This document shows positions 37,736 through 50,386 of a stretch of DNA of 64,000 nt, one piece after another. This DNA is from Hypomesus transpacificus (lineage: Eukaryota > Chordata > Actinopteri > Osmeriformes > Osmeridae): positions 14,043,609-14,107,608 of the forward strand of contig NC_061074.1 of assembly GCF_021917145.1 (NCBI RefSeq), written 5' to 3'. Position 1 is the first letter of the stretch; the number at the start of each line of letters is the position of its first letter. Position numbers and translations under genes: made by a program. The notes under the pieces were generated by a model. It was not told the origin of the DNA. It saw nothing but the letters and a program-made list of their open reading frames with translations, and did no database searches.

Positions 37736-37851
37736 CAGAGAAAAGTAGCAGAACATGGACATCATGGTAAAGGAAAAACAAGGCTATTTCTCCCATTCAA
37801 ATCCTAATATGGGTGACTACTGCCTACCAGAGAGCTGTAGATGGAGGGACA
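37736..37851 (+). repeat. Copy 1 of a 110-bp direct repeat
   Basis: GTAGCAGAACATGGACATCA through CCATTCAAATCCTAATATGG to GAGCTGTAGATGGAGGGAC. It matches 38658-38770 with scattered substitutions. The class is unknown. Confidence 0.7.
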
Positions 37852-38657
37852 CCAATTTTAAAGATGACACTCAGCCTGTTTATCAAACACATAGAGGAAC
37901 TGCACTTAAGATGTCCATGGTAGAACAACAAAACAGCAATCATTGAACCAATCAAGAGCTAATCACATTGACCCATCTCCATGCTCTTCCTTAGACCCAT
38001 AAGTGTTTGTAAATGCATTCAAAAAATAAAAACGCCTTTTCCATGCATTTTTCCATTCTAAAAGGATGTTTTTAACTTTACTGAATTCCTGCCCCTTGAC
38101 TGTCCAAAGTTTCCACAGCTTTTGATTTAGTGTGCATGCTGGAGTCTAGCTAAGGGGACATCTGTGATGTGCATTACTGCTATGCTCTACCAAAGCAGAA
38201 TAGAACACATGCTACAACATGTTGTTAATGATGAGTGAGAGTGAGGAATGAGGGCCCTGCTGGATGCTCCTTAGCTCCAGGGATGAATACAAACGACTGC
38301 CTGTCACTACACGAACCCCTGCTGAATGTTGGAAAACCTTGACTTTTCACATGCTTGAAAGACATTGTAAATTGTCTAATCAATTTTTATGGTAACTGAA
38401 CCTTCAACATACAGTCCATGCAATTTACAAGTTGTATCATCTAATCAAAAGATACAAACATTAACAGGTCAAATACTAGAATACAAATATGTTATTTTTG
38501 TTGGGTTTTCTGACTGTAACGTTTATAGACAGTAAGTCAAAGTCACAGAGGCACAATTAAGTGCATGATTTTTTGCTTTTAAAAATACTAATGATTTGAA
38601 GACCATTTCAAGGTAACAAAAACGTTTTATTGGTGAGCATCACCAATCGTCTTGAAA

Positions 38658-38770
38658 TACACAGAAGTAGCAGAACATGCACATCATAGGAAAAGGAAAA
38701 ACAAAGCAATTTCTCCCATTCGAATCCTAATGTGTGTGACTACTGCCTACCAGACAGTTGTAGATGGAGC
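38658..38770 (+). repeat. Copy 2 of the 110-bp direct repeat
   Basis: GTAGCAGAACATGCACATCA through CCCATTCGAATCCTAATGTG to CAGTTGTAGATGGAGCG, about 920 bp after copy 1 in the same orientation. The pair is either two insertions of one family or a local duplication. Confidence 0.7.
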
Positions 38771-38804
38771 GTTTACATGTTTAGTACATGTTTTGCATCC
38801 ACCA

Positions 38805-38900
38805 AATGGGCGACCATGGCTCAGGGGGTTGAGAGGGTCACCCATTAATCGCAAGGTTGGTGGTTTGATCCCCAACTCCTCCTGGCCATGTGTCCTTGTG
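38805..38900 (+). mobile_element. tRNA-derived SINE-like segment
   Basis: ATGGCTCAGGGGGTTGAGAG resembles a box A and GGTGGTTTGATCCCC a box B, with spacing close to a tRNA. The following GGCCATGTGTCCTTGTG resembles a SINE body. The cloverleaf is not intact enough to be a working tRNA gene. Confidence 0.45.
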
Positions 38901-40072
38901 GACGCCAGCGCCGCAAGGGCGATGGGAAGGCCAGCGCCTTGCATGGCAGCTCTGTCACTGTGTGTGTAAATGGATGAATGAGAGGCAACTTTGAAGTGAT
39001 CTGGGTGTGCTGTTAGATGGACTATGTAAATGCAGGACATTTACCCCCTAGAAATTCAAATGAAGGCAGTGTTTGGAGCACAAATATCGTACGTTTTGAA
39101 CATGTATTATATGTTTCCAAGTACAGACGTTACAGATTTCTTGAATTTAATGTTTTAAGGGTACAACATATTTTACTGAGATTTTTGGGATTTCTTAAGT
39201 ATTAAATTAACTATGACCTTTTGGAACTGACTTAATTCAGGGTCTTTGAATCTTAAAATGACAATCATTGCCTTGCACTGGTGTGCTCATTGTAAGGTGC
39301 AATGTGCACATTTTCAGCCAGAACTCAATAGACAACTTTGGATCCCATTGCATGCTAGCTCTGAAACATTCTACTGTTCCAGGACCAGCTGTTTATAGTT
39401 AGCTACAGTGTATTGGCTAGATGTTGTCAGTTTTTGTTGTTGTTGAGTGTAGTGGAGCTTCTTTGAAACCATACTTTCATGATGTAGACTCAGGGTCAGA
39501 CCGGGATAGTTGGAATAGTATTTAACTCCAACAAAGCTATGTTTTGCATAATAATCCAATGTAATCTCATATTAGTTTCACAGGAAATTAAAGGTAAAAT
39601 ACAGAATTGACAATTCTTGCTGAATTTTATTAAACCCATGAAAAACTATCCTTGTTACAAACAAAGTGCAGTATCAACTTAAACAAGAAAAACCTAATAA
39701 GATAACAGTTGTTGATTATGCAGATGATTATGTGAATTTGTTCTCCTATTTTTCGTTACCTAAAGTGTGGAAAAAAATATATATATAAAAGACTGCTATC
39801 CCAAAATGGTTTATGGATGGAATAAGCCTTGAAATCAAGTCAGCCGTTAATGTTGTGGTTGTTGTTTGAATTGTACATGTTCTGGAGATCTAGGACATCA
39901 ACAATGATTATCTCTTATTTTATGCTGTGAGTCTGAGAATTAAATCAGTTAAAATGGTTGAAACACCCATGCTGACATATTTATTACACAGATTACAGTT
40001 TATTAATAAATGTTTGCAAACCACAGTAAAAATGCTACCAAAAGATATTTAACAAATGTTGCACATGAAATA

Positions 40073-40270
40073 GTTGGGTCAGATGGCTGAGCGGTTCGGG
40101 AATTGGGCTACCAATCAGAAGGTTGCCGGTCGATTCCCAGCCGTGCCAAATGACGTTGTGTCCCTGGGCAAGGCACTTCACCCTACTTGCCTCGAGGGAT
40201 TGTCCCTGTACTTACAGTAAGTCGCTCTGGATAAGAGCGTCTGCTAAATGACTAAATGTAAATGTAAATA
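40073..40270 (+). mobile_element. Full-length tRNA-derived SINE with conserved core
   Basis: The head GGTCAGATGGCTGAGCGGTT (tRNA-Leu/Ser-like box A) and GTTGCCGGTCGATTCCCAGC (box B) precede GGGCAAGGCACTTCACCCTA and the 3' end CGTCTGCTAAATGACTAAAT with GTAAATG repeats. This core is shared by many teleost SINEs. It lies about 550 bp downstream of the POSTN stop. Confidence 0.88.
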
Positions 40271-40819
40271 TTTAAAACAACACAAAGTAAAAGATAAACA
40301 TTTGCATGACCAGAGAATACAGTTTGTGGTGAAAGCAAAAAGCACCCATACTGATTATCTAAAACTAAGACTTAGCATCAAGTTTAGGGTGAAACTATTT
40401 CTGGTAACATTAAAAAAAAAAGATTAGATGAATCTTACATTTCGAAAAATAAGAAGCAAAATACAAACAATGACCATGCTGAGATCAACAGAGAATCTTT
40501 TAAAAAGCATTCATGTTTAAATCACACTCCTCGTAAGTCTTCTATTGCAGTATGTAGCTTGGTTTTATATATTTTGGATTTAGTTTAGTTTTTTCGACCA
40601 ATGTTGAACACAATCTACCACAAATGTTTGTAAAATATTTACATTACCTGGTGATTTTTTAAATTATATTACTCCTACAATTGCTTCTGTCACCATTATA
40701 ACCAAGTATTACTGAATATCAAACACAAAATAGCTGTAAGTGTAGACCTACTATGGGGACCATGGGGATTGTCTGTCTCTGTATTTTACTTTTGTGAAGT
40801 CATCAGTGTCCTGGTTTAT

Positions 40820-43800
40820 TTATGTTCTCTCCTCAGTGGGTGGCGGGGAAAGTCTCCTTCTTTGTCCAGCTAGTGCAAAAGATCATAAAATAAGCAAATG
40901 TTGATTGATTGTCAATACAATACTTAAATTATTGTATTAACAGTAATGCACATGATACTTTAAAATGGTCATGGAATCATTATTACCTTGAACTCTTCTC
41001 CCAGTTACCCGCCTACCAGTTCCCTCTGTAGAGAAATGTTTTACATTTACATGTATTTTTTCATCAGATGCTTACATCCAATGTAACGTACCAATAATGT
41101 GTTTAGTAAGTCAGGAGATAATCAAGGACTATAAGTGTACAGTTCAAGCAGTACTTAAGTGTTTAATTCCTGTCTGCATTTTGTAAGACAAAATAGCTAT
41201 AATATCTACAATTTTGCATAATTTGCAGATAAGACATGTATTAACAACGCAATAACTTTTCATGTGCTACTGTGTGCAACAACAAAAACATTATTATCAT
41301 AAAAATCTGATTTTACTTTTTACACAAAGATGATATCTGCAGGTGAATCTCACCTTGAATAATCTTTGCTATCTTGTCAGGGTCCATTTCAAGCAGTTCA
41401 GGGTTACCCTGAATAGTGGAAAAATCAGAGAGGTCGGTTCCTTGGGAGGAACCATGCCCTCGTCAGAGATACTTATTTTGTTCTATACCATATTGTACAT
41501 TGTATAACAGTAGCAGAGTAATACACAGTTTAAAGTGTAGGGCCTCTAATAATGTAATCCTGGTGATGGACAACTCACCTTCAATTACCCTGGTCACCTT
41601 GGTGATAGACGGTTCACCTTCTATGACCCTGGTCACCTTGGTGATAGATGGCTCACCTTCAATGACCCGGGTCACCTTAGTGATAGACGGTTCACCTTCA
41701 ATGACTCTGGTCACCTTGGTGATAGTCGGCTGACCTTCAATGACCCTGGTCACTTTGGTGATAGACGGCTCACCTTCAATGACCCGGGTCACCTTAGTGA
41801 TAGACGGTTCACCTTCAATGACTCTGGTCACCTTGGTGATAGTCGGCTGACCTTCAATAACCCTGGTCACCTTGGTGATAGAGGACCCTTGGAAGGAAAA
41901 CATATTTTAAAATCAAACATGTACAGGAGTGTGTCTTATTTCCAGACAACCTGCCCATGTGTGCATGATGTCCCATGTTACGGCTTTACTTACTCATGAA
42001 GGTAAGGGGAATTTCTTTATATCTGAATCCTGACACATACTGCAAGTAAAAAGTAAGCAACAGAGATATTATAGTTATAGTTAAAGTATTTCCTTTTCAT
42101 GTAAAGTTATATTCAGCTAATCCATTGGGCAAAACACTGAGCATTCCGATAAACTACCTGTCCAAGGGTTTTTTTAATGATAAGGTATGTTGATTAAGGT
42201 TTGTAAAATTTCACATTATACCAAATTCTTTAATATTGCAGCTGCTCCCTTCTTCATGCATGTATAATCATGTAAACCTTTTCTCGGTATGGTACAAAGG
42301 AAATCCTGCAAAACTGTGTCAAGTCCTGGCATGATATGTGGTTTCACCCTGTTCTCAATTCAATAGGCATATGCTTGCAATCTTAAGTTTGCAACTATGT
42401 TTGATAAGAATGTTATTTTTGTTCTACCACCTCTTCGTTATAGTAAGACTATTTTACTACAATACACATTTTTACTACAACAGCAAATGTATTGGACATT
42501 AATATTATTTAGAAGTGTGCATTAAATCACACTATGCTTTTGTATAGGAAAAATACCTACTACCATACTAAATAACTTTGTAAACGTACCTTTATAAAAA
42601 CTTACCTTATAAATTCCATACAGATTTGTGTAGTTTGAATGAACAGGAACATGGTATTAACAAATTAAAATTCTCTAAATTTACCTTGAACTGGATGTAC
42701 ATGATGAGCCTTTTCAGGAGCCCCAGGAGATCCTGGCTTCCAACAGGCTGGTCTAATTACAAATGCTAGGTGTTAGCCACGTTGGCAGGTTTAAAAGCAT
42801 GGTCCATGGTCCATGTCCCAGGTGTGTTCCCTGGTGTACCAACACCATGTGAAACTGTAATGGCCCCGCCAAAGCTTTGCAAACAAAGGAATTAAAACTT
42901 TTCTCACCTGCAGGATACAGAAGACTATCTGTGAAGTGAAGGACTCCATTTGTAGCCATTATATCATGTTCAGGAACCTTGATAGTATTAACCTTTATAG
43001 TATTGTTTGCCTGAAAAATAGGACAAGAACATGCATAATTTATTTCCTTGTTCTGTTTTGTTTTTCTTAGTGTTAGGGTTACAATGCTATTTTGACCCAA
43101 CTAATATAAATAAATATCTATTAACATTCTTACAGAGAGCACCCGAAGATTGCTGCCCATAAGAGACTTCAAAAGGTTGGTCACTCCAGGCTCCAGACCT
43201 CCGCCAATAAAGACACCATTACTGAAGTGATAAAGTAGGACGGTCCTCAAGGCATTCATGTCTCCTGTTTATTATATAAGGAGAAATGCATTAGATGGAT
43301 TAGAAGTCTAATGTTTGTTGAAATCTGTTATAGCATGTGATACTACAACTGCAGTATTAAAATTGGGCACTTCAAGACTTAAAATTAATGAATTAGTCTG
43401 AAACACTGACCCTTCAGTAAGGCTAGATCCCCGTCTCCCACACCAGCAAAGGCTTTATCACTAGGGGCAAACAGAGTGAAATCTCCCTCCTGCTTCAGCA
43501 GGTCAGTCAAGCCTGCAGCCTCCATCAGGGACAAGAATATCCTGTCAGCAAGTTTAAACAGATGGTCAGTGAAGTTCAGTGTTCCATTTTTTCAGTTCAC
43601 TTGAACTGGCAACCTTCCATATCTTACTTGAAGCCTCCGTTGTCAGTGAGGATCTGGAACATGCTGGCTTGAGCAGGCTTAATCAGCATCTTCATCAGGT
43701 GGAGAGCTCCGTTACTCCCCTCCTTACTGCCTCTCACCAGGCAGGCATTCTCAATGCAGACAGCCTACAGATTATTCCATGGGTTATAATTTAAAGCAGC

Positions 43801-46800
43801 TGTTGGAATCTGTGATGGTACTCGATCAGCATTAGTCTAACAATTTTGTGACAAATGCCGCTTGACTAATTTAAATAGTTTTAACTTAACCAATGCTGTT
43901 CCAATGCCAAAAAATGAACCGTTGCTTTGCTTTTGCTTTGCTCAGTTATGTTAGTTGAAATTAAAATTCAGATGAAATGTGTAATAGCAGTTGAAATCTC
44001 ATTCAAATAAATTACTGTATAAATATTGCCATTTAGTAAATCTAACATTTGTATTCAATAAATGTTATGAATGCATGCATGGTCTAAGACACTCTAATAC
44101 ATATATTTTATTTCAAACAACTTCACTGTCTAAAGATAAACATCTGACAAGCTAAATTAAATATTGATTGATTTGAAATCAACTTAATGTGGATGGTCAT
44201 CTGCTCTTCAGATAGAAGGAAGATGAACTTACTGTGCGATAAACAAAGACCCTTAAGAACTTCCCTCCAATGGTCTCTAGACGCTGGCCATTGTACAACT
44301 GTCCAAGCACGATCTTTTCTTTCAGAATATGGTTCTCCAGAATAACCTTGAGATACCTCTGGTCCATTGACATAACCTCATCTGTGAGGGGAAAATTGTT
44401 GCAAAATCTTGTAGCCTTTCTTGTAAAATCTTATATGATCCATCCAGTATATATCTTGATCCAGCCATAAGTTAACCAGAGCCACGTTTTGAGCACCTGG
44501 TGTGTTTACCCACCGAAGTTGGGAAGGGGAATGTTCAGGATTGAGACATGACTCACCAGTGAAGGCTGCGTTCATCGGAGCCAGCAGAGTGTACTCAGCC
44601 TCTAGGCTCATGGCTGCAGATAGGCCCAGCTCAGAAACCATGTCACCGAAGGTGGATTGAGAACTGCCCACCAGTTCCATAACCTGCTTGGCTTTGATCA
44701 AGAATTAGACATGTCATTGTTTTTGATAACTTAATGACTTACCATGCAGATTTATATTGACTGATACATCATGACAGCTTGTAATATGTGGTGAAAGGTC
44801 AAAAAGACAAACCAGAGTCAGGCATGAGCACTTGGTCGATCAGGTGGATGACACCATTTGTGGTGACAATGTCCTTCTTCAGTACCATCGTGATACCATT
44901 GACAGTGAGGGTGTCTCCGTTGCAGCCAATCTCAATGTTGTGACCTTCAAGGGTCTCAAAGGAGGTGCCAGCCATGATGGCCTCAGAACACTGGACAGAG
45001 TTTAGGAGGTGGAAATTCAGCAGTGCTGCAAGCAAGACAAAGAACCATTTTATCTTTCTTAAGACATGGCGCGACAGTGGATTTCATGGGTTGACTTTTG
45101 TGGTCGCCTATCATAGAGGGGATGGGATCCAGACAGATTTATATGATGATAACTTAGCTAGCTTTCCACTGCCGGTACTAGCATGTCAAAGCACAGGCAG
45201 CCAGGAGATCCTTTACATCCTTCAGGCCATTGGGAGGGTTGCTTTCATGTACAAATATATTTTGCCTGATGGGGTCTGATCTGTCATCACATCGCAGGCT
45301 TGGGAATAATGTAACGGTTAGGGATTGCATAACTTTTTAATGCTCACTGAATGAGGCAGCTGTTTCCTGCCTCATCTGCCATAATGTTTAAGGGGATGTG
45401 CATGATGGATTGTGATAATAATGTTTCAAAGAGGCCACTATTGCCGTAGCAATCTAAAAGCATATTGATATGTTTTGTTTTGCCAACATTCTTTGATATA
45501 CTGTACATTTGTAAATGTTTTTGTGCCACCAAAACACGATATAAAAGTGACAATGCCTGTCTTTGAAACATAAAAGTATCAATTTATCAACAGATCTTTA
45601 TCATCTTTATTTATAGACTCATCTTTTGAATGAAAAGCTTTTTTCCATTACATACTTGCACAATTGTGGCAAGTTATCAGTTTGCCAACTGTCTGAGAAT
45701 TCTAAATCCATAGCTTTGACTAGGGATCCCATCTGTTTTCAGTAGGAATTCTTTTTTTTCTTTTGTACTATGTTTTTTCAGGGGGCCCGTTCCAGAAAAC
45801 ATGTTAACTGGGAACCATTCTATTCCTGCTCTTTCATTTCACTAAGCATGATAATGAGTCTAGTAACCCTTCCACTGTTGAAGGTCCTCATGCCAGCTTG
45901 TCTTTGTATTAGAAACAGGCATTTCAGAGTAGTACTGAGTACCTAGTTGAATGTTTACCTTGGAGGACACCCTTGTCGCTCATGAGTCTTTTCAGTACAT
46001 CATTGTCCAGCTTGTCAAAGGCTTCATTAGTAGGGGCAAACAAGGTGTAATGTCCTGGCTCACCCAGCTTGTCTAGCAAGCCAGAAGCCACAGCAACAGC
46101 CTAAAGGTAAAGGTCACACACAGTAGAATGTTTTCAGACAGTGCTTATGAACACATTGATGATTAAATGAGGAGAGTTAGGAAGGAGATGAGTGGAGAGA
46201 ATCTTCACGACTTACACTCAGTGATGTCAGATCATCGTCAACCTCAATGACATCTTGGATGGTGTTGCCAACAGCAGTTATGACTCGATCAATGACATGC
46301 ACCACACCGTTGGTTGCCACCTGGTTACCATGGATGATCCTGGCACAATTCACAGTGACCACCTGCACACAATGCAGCCTGTTTTATACAATCTGAATGC
46401 ACATAACCTTTTTTTACTGTATGTGCTTAAATGTAGTCAAAGATAGACAAGACTTGCCCCATTGGAGTAGTGATTGATGTAGAGGCCCAGGTCGTTGTAC
46501 ATTGAGGTGACAGTCATGCCATCCCTCAGATCTTTTGTCAGGAGACGTTGGTTGGCCATGTGGTAGTGCAGGGCATTGTACAACTCTATGTTTACGTTGC
46601 TGACCAAGGCACTCTTCACTGTCTATAAGGTAGATAGGGTCATAATTGTTCTCCAGTAGAAGAAAATGTGTATCATCTGCATTTTGGTGGGAATTACCTC
46701 TTCCAGAAGATCCCAAGCGTCATTACTGGGAGCAAAGAAAGTGTAAGATCCAGATCCTTCAATTTCAACCCTCAGCTTGGAAATGTCGGAGTATTCTTGG

Positions 46801-49413
46801 GTTAAGGAGGCCTTCACCAATCCCAGAGTACCATACACGTGATCAATTGGGGCCACTTCAGAAAGGGTATGACACCAGAACAATAACATGTAACACCATT
46901 CTCCCTTTACACACACACAAAAGTAACAAAAAAAATCTACATTCAATCAACACCCACTCATTATAAAATCCTTTAGTGTTGCATTTTTAAATTGTGCTTT
47001 ATACCCATAACCTCTACTCTTTGAGTACAGTATCACATACAGTGTAAACACCAATACACACAGTACAATACCTGCTGGGCAACCACGCAGACCATCAAGC
47101 TTCATGTATCCAGGGCAGCATTCATACAGTACAGTCCTGAAGGACAAAGAGACATGCTCTGCTATACTTACAGATTGATGGGCTGATAACGTTCATATCA
47201 TTCTCGTAACTATATATGTTGCAGACCTTATTTTGAGCTGAATCATAACATTATCTTGAGTTGATTGTTTTTGGTGAGTTTAAACCCCCCCACGAAACTC
47301 TATCTGTTTCAGTAATCATACAAACAATGTTTTCCAACGATTTGGGGAAGGCCCCTGTATGTATGTCTGTCTTGACTTTAGTGACTTCTAAGTTGATTTG
47401 CAGGTTGCTGAACATCTGAGCAGATGATTTAGAAAAAAAAGTTGTTTTTTTGGCCACCCAAACGTGAGATCACATATTCACTCCTTACAGAGGAACAGGA
47501 CAGCAACCCTAAATTCATAGAAACAGAAGAAGATGGGGAAAACAACAGCAGCTGCCAAAAAATACTATAGCATGTGAACCTTCAAGTCTGAACAAGTGAG
47601 AGCTATGGTAGTTGCAACAGAGGCACTGTCTGCAATTTGATATATTCCTGGACCCTGCAGATGGTCTGCAGAGTCTACATTTGAGGCCTGGAATTAATCA
47701 TGAGTAACATTAAGAGTCTACACTATATTTCTATATGCTCTTCCAGAGTCAAATAGAAAAATACCTGGGTGCCAAATTGGCATGGGAGTTTGAATAATAA
47801 AGCAAATACCTGTCACTAGTTGTTTATAGAGAAACCTCCATAGAAAGAAACCTGAACGACACATTCTGCATTTCATATACATTCCATATACTTTCAATAA
47901 AGTACTTATTAAGATAATTATTGATGATCATAATGAATGACGATGCATTTTTAGATTATAAACGTAAAATACTAAAGACAAGCTTTCATACTGAAAACTG
48001 ATAAATATTTGCATGTTATACGTCAAGTGTAAAATAAGTATGATTGGTTTTCAAATTGCTTGTTTCATAATAATAAAGGAAATAAAAAATAAAAAAAGGT
48101 GGATGGTGGTTGAATGTTGCCATAAACAGTTTGCCTGTTCACCAGAGACCAGACATTACTTTTGGGAACAGATTGAGTCTATGCTGAGGCTCCGAGGTCA
48201 TAGCTGTCTGCCAGTTTCTCCCTCGTTCTCCTTTACTGTAAGTCCACTTCAACAGAGTGGTGGGATGGGGACACACAAGTCATGCTGTGCAACAGTCAGC
48301 AACACTATCTCCACATTGCTCTCCCACGCACAGAACAAACCCCAACCTTCCACTAGTCATGGAGCTGGAAACTACTGTTTGGTCAGCAACTTGACAAGAC
48401 TCCCATTCCAATGAGAATGTACTGTATGTAAGCCAGCCATGCACACACCACTGGCATGCGGTAAATGGATAAAACCAGGGTCTGGCTAATAAAACCCTTT
48501 TCTAATAAGGAAGCCTATCATTATGGACACACACAGGACTGGAGCTAAACCATATTTTCCAGAGCATTGTTTGTGTGATGGATAAAGTACATGCATTAAA
48601 AACACATCAACCAGGACTGGGATGTTTATTTTACTAAGGGGGTACCTTGACGTGACACATATTTTACTTGATTCTATAGATACACTGCTTTTATGTGTTG
48701 GATGTGCTGGGACATAGGGAGATAACTCTCATCTGTTGTAGAAGAACTCCAAATTCATTGTTTAAGAAAGAATAAATAATAGCCTGGAGGAACCATAAAA
48801 TGACACTTACGCTTTCTTTCCACAGATGGCCCCTTGGTACCAATTACGGCAAGTACTGAAGTACTTCTTCTTGGTCCCCATGACTTGCTGGAGAGCGCAG
48901 ACATTGGGGCTGATGTGCACCAGGGGTATTTAAGAAAGGAACCATGAATTTACAGTGCCCATTGAACGAGCTAAAATTCCTTGCTTGCACTGGAACATGT
49001 ATAGTACATTAATGTAAATATTTTAAATGGTACATAAGTAGTACATAATAGTAACAGTAATAGTCTTAATCAACCATGCATCTTTATTTATTCATACAAA
49101 AGGTGTACTTGATAGCTATATTTATTATGCAATAAAGTATTTTTATCATATCCATATTTAACTTCACTCAGAATTGCAAACATCCATACATTTGCTTGAC
49201 AGCTATGAATATATTCAATGATTCCACCAGCAAATTATATTAATACCATCCTTCTACTGTGCTACCAATACCACTAATAATACAATTTTCTTACCCTTCC
49301 TTTTTAGCCCTGATCCGGCTGTGTGTCACAATTTTGTCATAAGCAGAAGAATCAGCCCTATCAAAGGCAGACAGCACAAAGAACGCAAAGGCAGCTGCAA
49401 AAAAGAGCTTCAT
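40820..49413 (-). CDS. POSTN: Periostin (complete, 20 coding exons)
   Basis: Exons (minus): 49413-49295, 48909-48811, 47136-47072, 46855-46698, 46622-46458, 46362-46216, 46100-45959, 45025-44813, 44691-44557, 44381-44233, 43764-43628, 43541-43411, 43264-43134, 43010-42908, 42752-42685, 42039-41994, 41887-41579, 41458-41354, 41025-40987, 40869-40820. Total 2511 nt, about 836 aa. Seen: signal peptide ([17 protein letters not shown]); EMI module ([15 protein letters not shown]); four FAS1 domains ([44 protein letters not shown] with [14 protein letters not shown] ends); a 13-aa repeat region; and a basic tail GQRRRL. Known: a secreted matricellular protein that binds integrins and collagen. The exon ending at 46458 uses a GC donor (GCAAGT). 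The acceptor of the exon at 41458 is chosen by phase and is weak. An AATAAA overlaps the last base of the stop. Confidence 0.95.
41579..41887 (-). repeat. POSTN: 39-bp coding minisatellite in POSTN (eight units of 13 aa)
   Basis: The exon consists almost wholly of eight 39-bp units encoding [13 protein letters not shown] or [13 protein letters not shown]. The order of E and Q types (Q,E,E,Q,E,E,E) shows a 117-bp higher-order repeat. Both exon ends are phase 1, so the exon can be skipped or shortened in frame. In mammals the matching C-terminal region is spread over several alternatively spliced exons. Confidence 0.92.
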
Positions 49414-49476
49414 CCTTAGTCCCTCAACTGGCCCTAACAAAACCAGAGTAATGGGAGCAGGCTTGCAGAGAGGGAG

Positions 49477-49485
49477 TTTAAATAC
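49477..49485 (-). promoter_or_regulatory. POSTN: TATA-like box of POSTN
   Basis: On the minus strand GTATTTAAAC lies about 65 bp upstream of the POSTN ATG, a fit for a TATA element with a short 5' leader. This is inferred from position only. Confidence 0.45.
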
Positions 49486-49499
49486 CTCACTGCTCTAGA

Positions 49500-50386
49500 A
49501 GGATGGCAAGGAGTCAGACCAACCTCCCTCTATGACCATATATTCCTGTAGCAGCTTCATTATAGTGTGTGTTCATATTTGACACAGACTTTTTGGCCAG
49601 TCAGAATACTATTAAAATTGTCTTTGTAGTTTGTAATATTTTTTTTGTCTTTATACCTTTAGACATACTTGCATGGTGAGAAAAAAAAACATGTGGAAGC
49701 AAAGAAGGCATGCTGTCTGAGGGACATTTGTCATTTTGATGACATGCAGTTTTTTCACAGAAGTACGGAGGGAGTCACCTTTGTGAACCCCAAACTTCTG
49801 TAAGTTGTAAGTCATTTTTCCGTAACACAGAACATGTGCTCCAGATTTAGCAGCTGTAGAATTCAGAGCAGATGGAGATTGGGAATCCTCCAGATTCATG
49901 TGTGTGGCAATCTCAATTATTTGGCCACAAATCTAATCTAACCCAAACAAAAAGTGAACATACAGAGTTGGAAGTACTGCCATACTGCTTTTTTACATGC
50001 AATGTACACCACCTAGCGGTGAAATGTTACATGCTTTTTTGCTTTTCAACAATTCTGCCAAAATTCTTTGTTTTCACAGCTGATAGTACTCCGTCAGACC
50101 ACATAGGACCTGATACTTCTTCACAGTGTACACATGAGAGAAATGATGGTTAATGATATTTACATTGTATATAGGGCCTCTTTACATTGCTAGTGTTTCA
50201 TTAGTGCATGGCAAAGGGACAATACATTTTGAAACAAATGCAGTGAGTGCATCCAACAGCTCGGGTAAACGTTAAAAATGCTATTATTAAATAACGTTTT
50301 GTTGTACATGTTCATTTGTATAGTATGTTTATGCCTTCTTTCAGTATTGTTGATGTAAAGTTCAGATTTTCTCATTTGCATATATA
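49500..50386. other. POSTN upstream flank
   Basis: No exon or repeat could be named between the POSTN promoter and the Tc1 element. It is a likely home for POSTN enhancer elements, though no specific site is claimed. Confidence 0.4.

Larger units (their letters stand above)
30341..40819. other. 10.5-kb gene-free stretch between SPART and POSTN
   Basis: No exon of a known gene could be read on either strand. In human this interval holds CCNA1, SERTM1, RFXAP, SMAD9, ALG5, EXOSC8 and SUPT20H; I see no trace of them. What is present: a TTAA-flanked MITE, a reversed L2-like tail, a 110-bp direct repeat pair, two tRNA-like SINEs, G-run tracts at 37473-37580 and short hairpins. A 94-codon ORF at 30685-30969 shows no family features. 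Confidence 0.6.

Noticed and set aside
40073..40140. Functional tRNA-Leu/Ser gene
   Set aside because: The tRNA-like head runs straight into a SINE core and is found again in two other copies.
41354..41410. POSTN exon starting at the strong-looking acceptor near 41410
   Set aside because: Joining it to the repeat exon in phase 1 gives an immediate stop; the acceptor at 41458 keeps the frame and adds a plausible [10 protein letters not shown] segment.
41416..41733. Plus-strand ORF with repeated [10 protein letters not shown]
   Set aside because: It is the antisense shadow of the POSTN 39-bp coding repeat.
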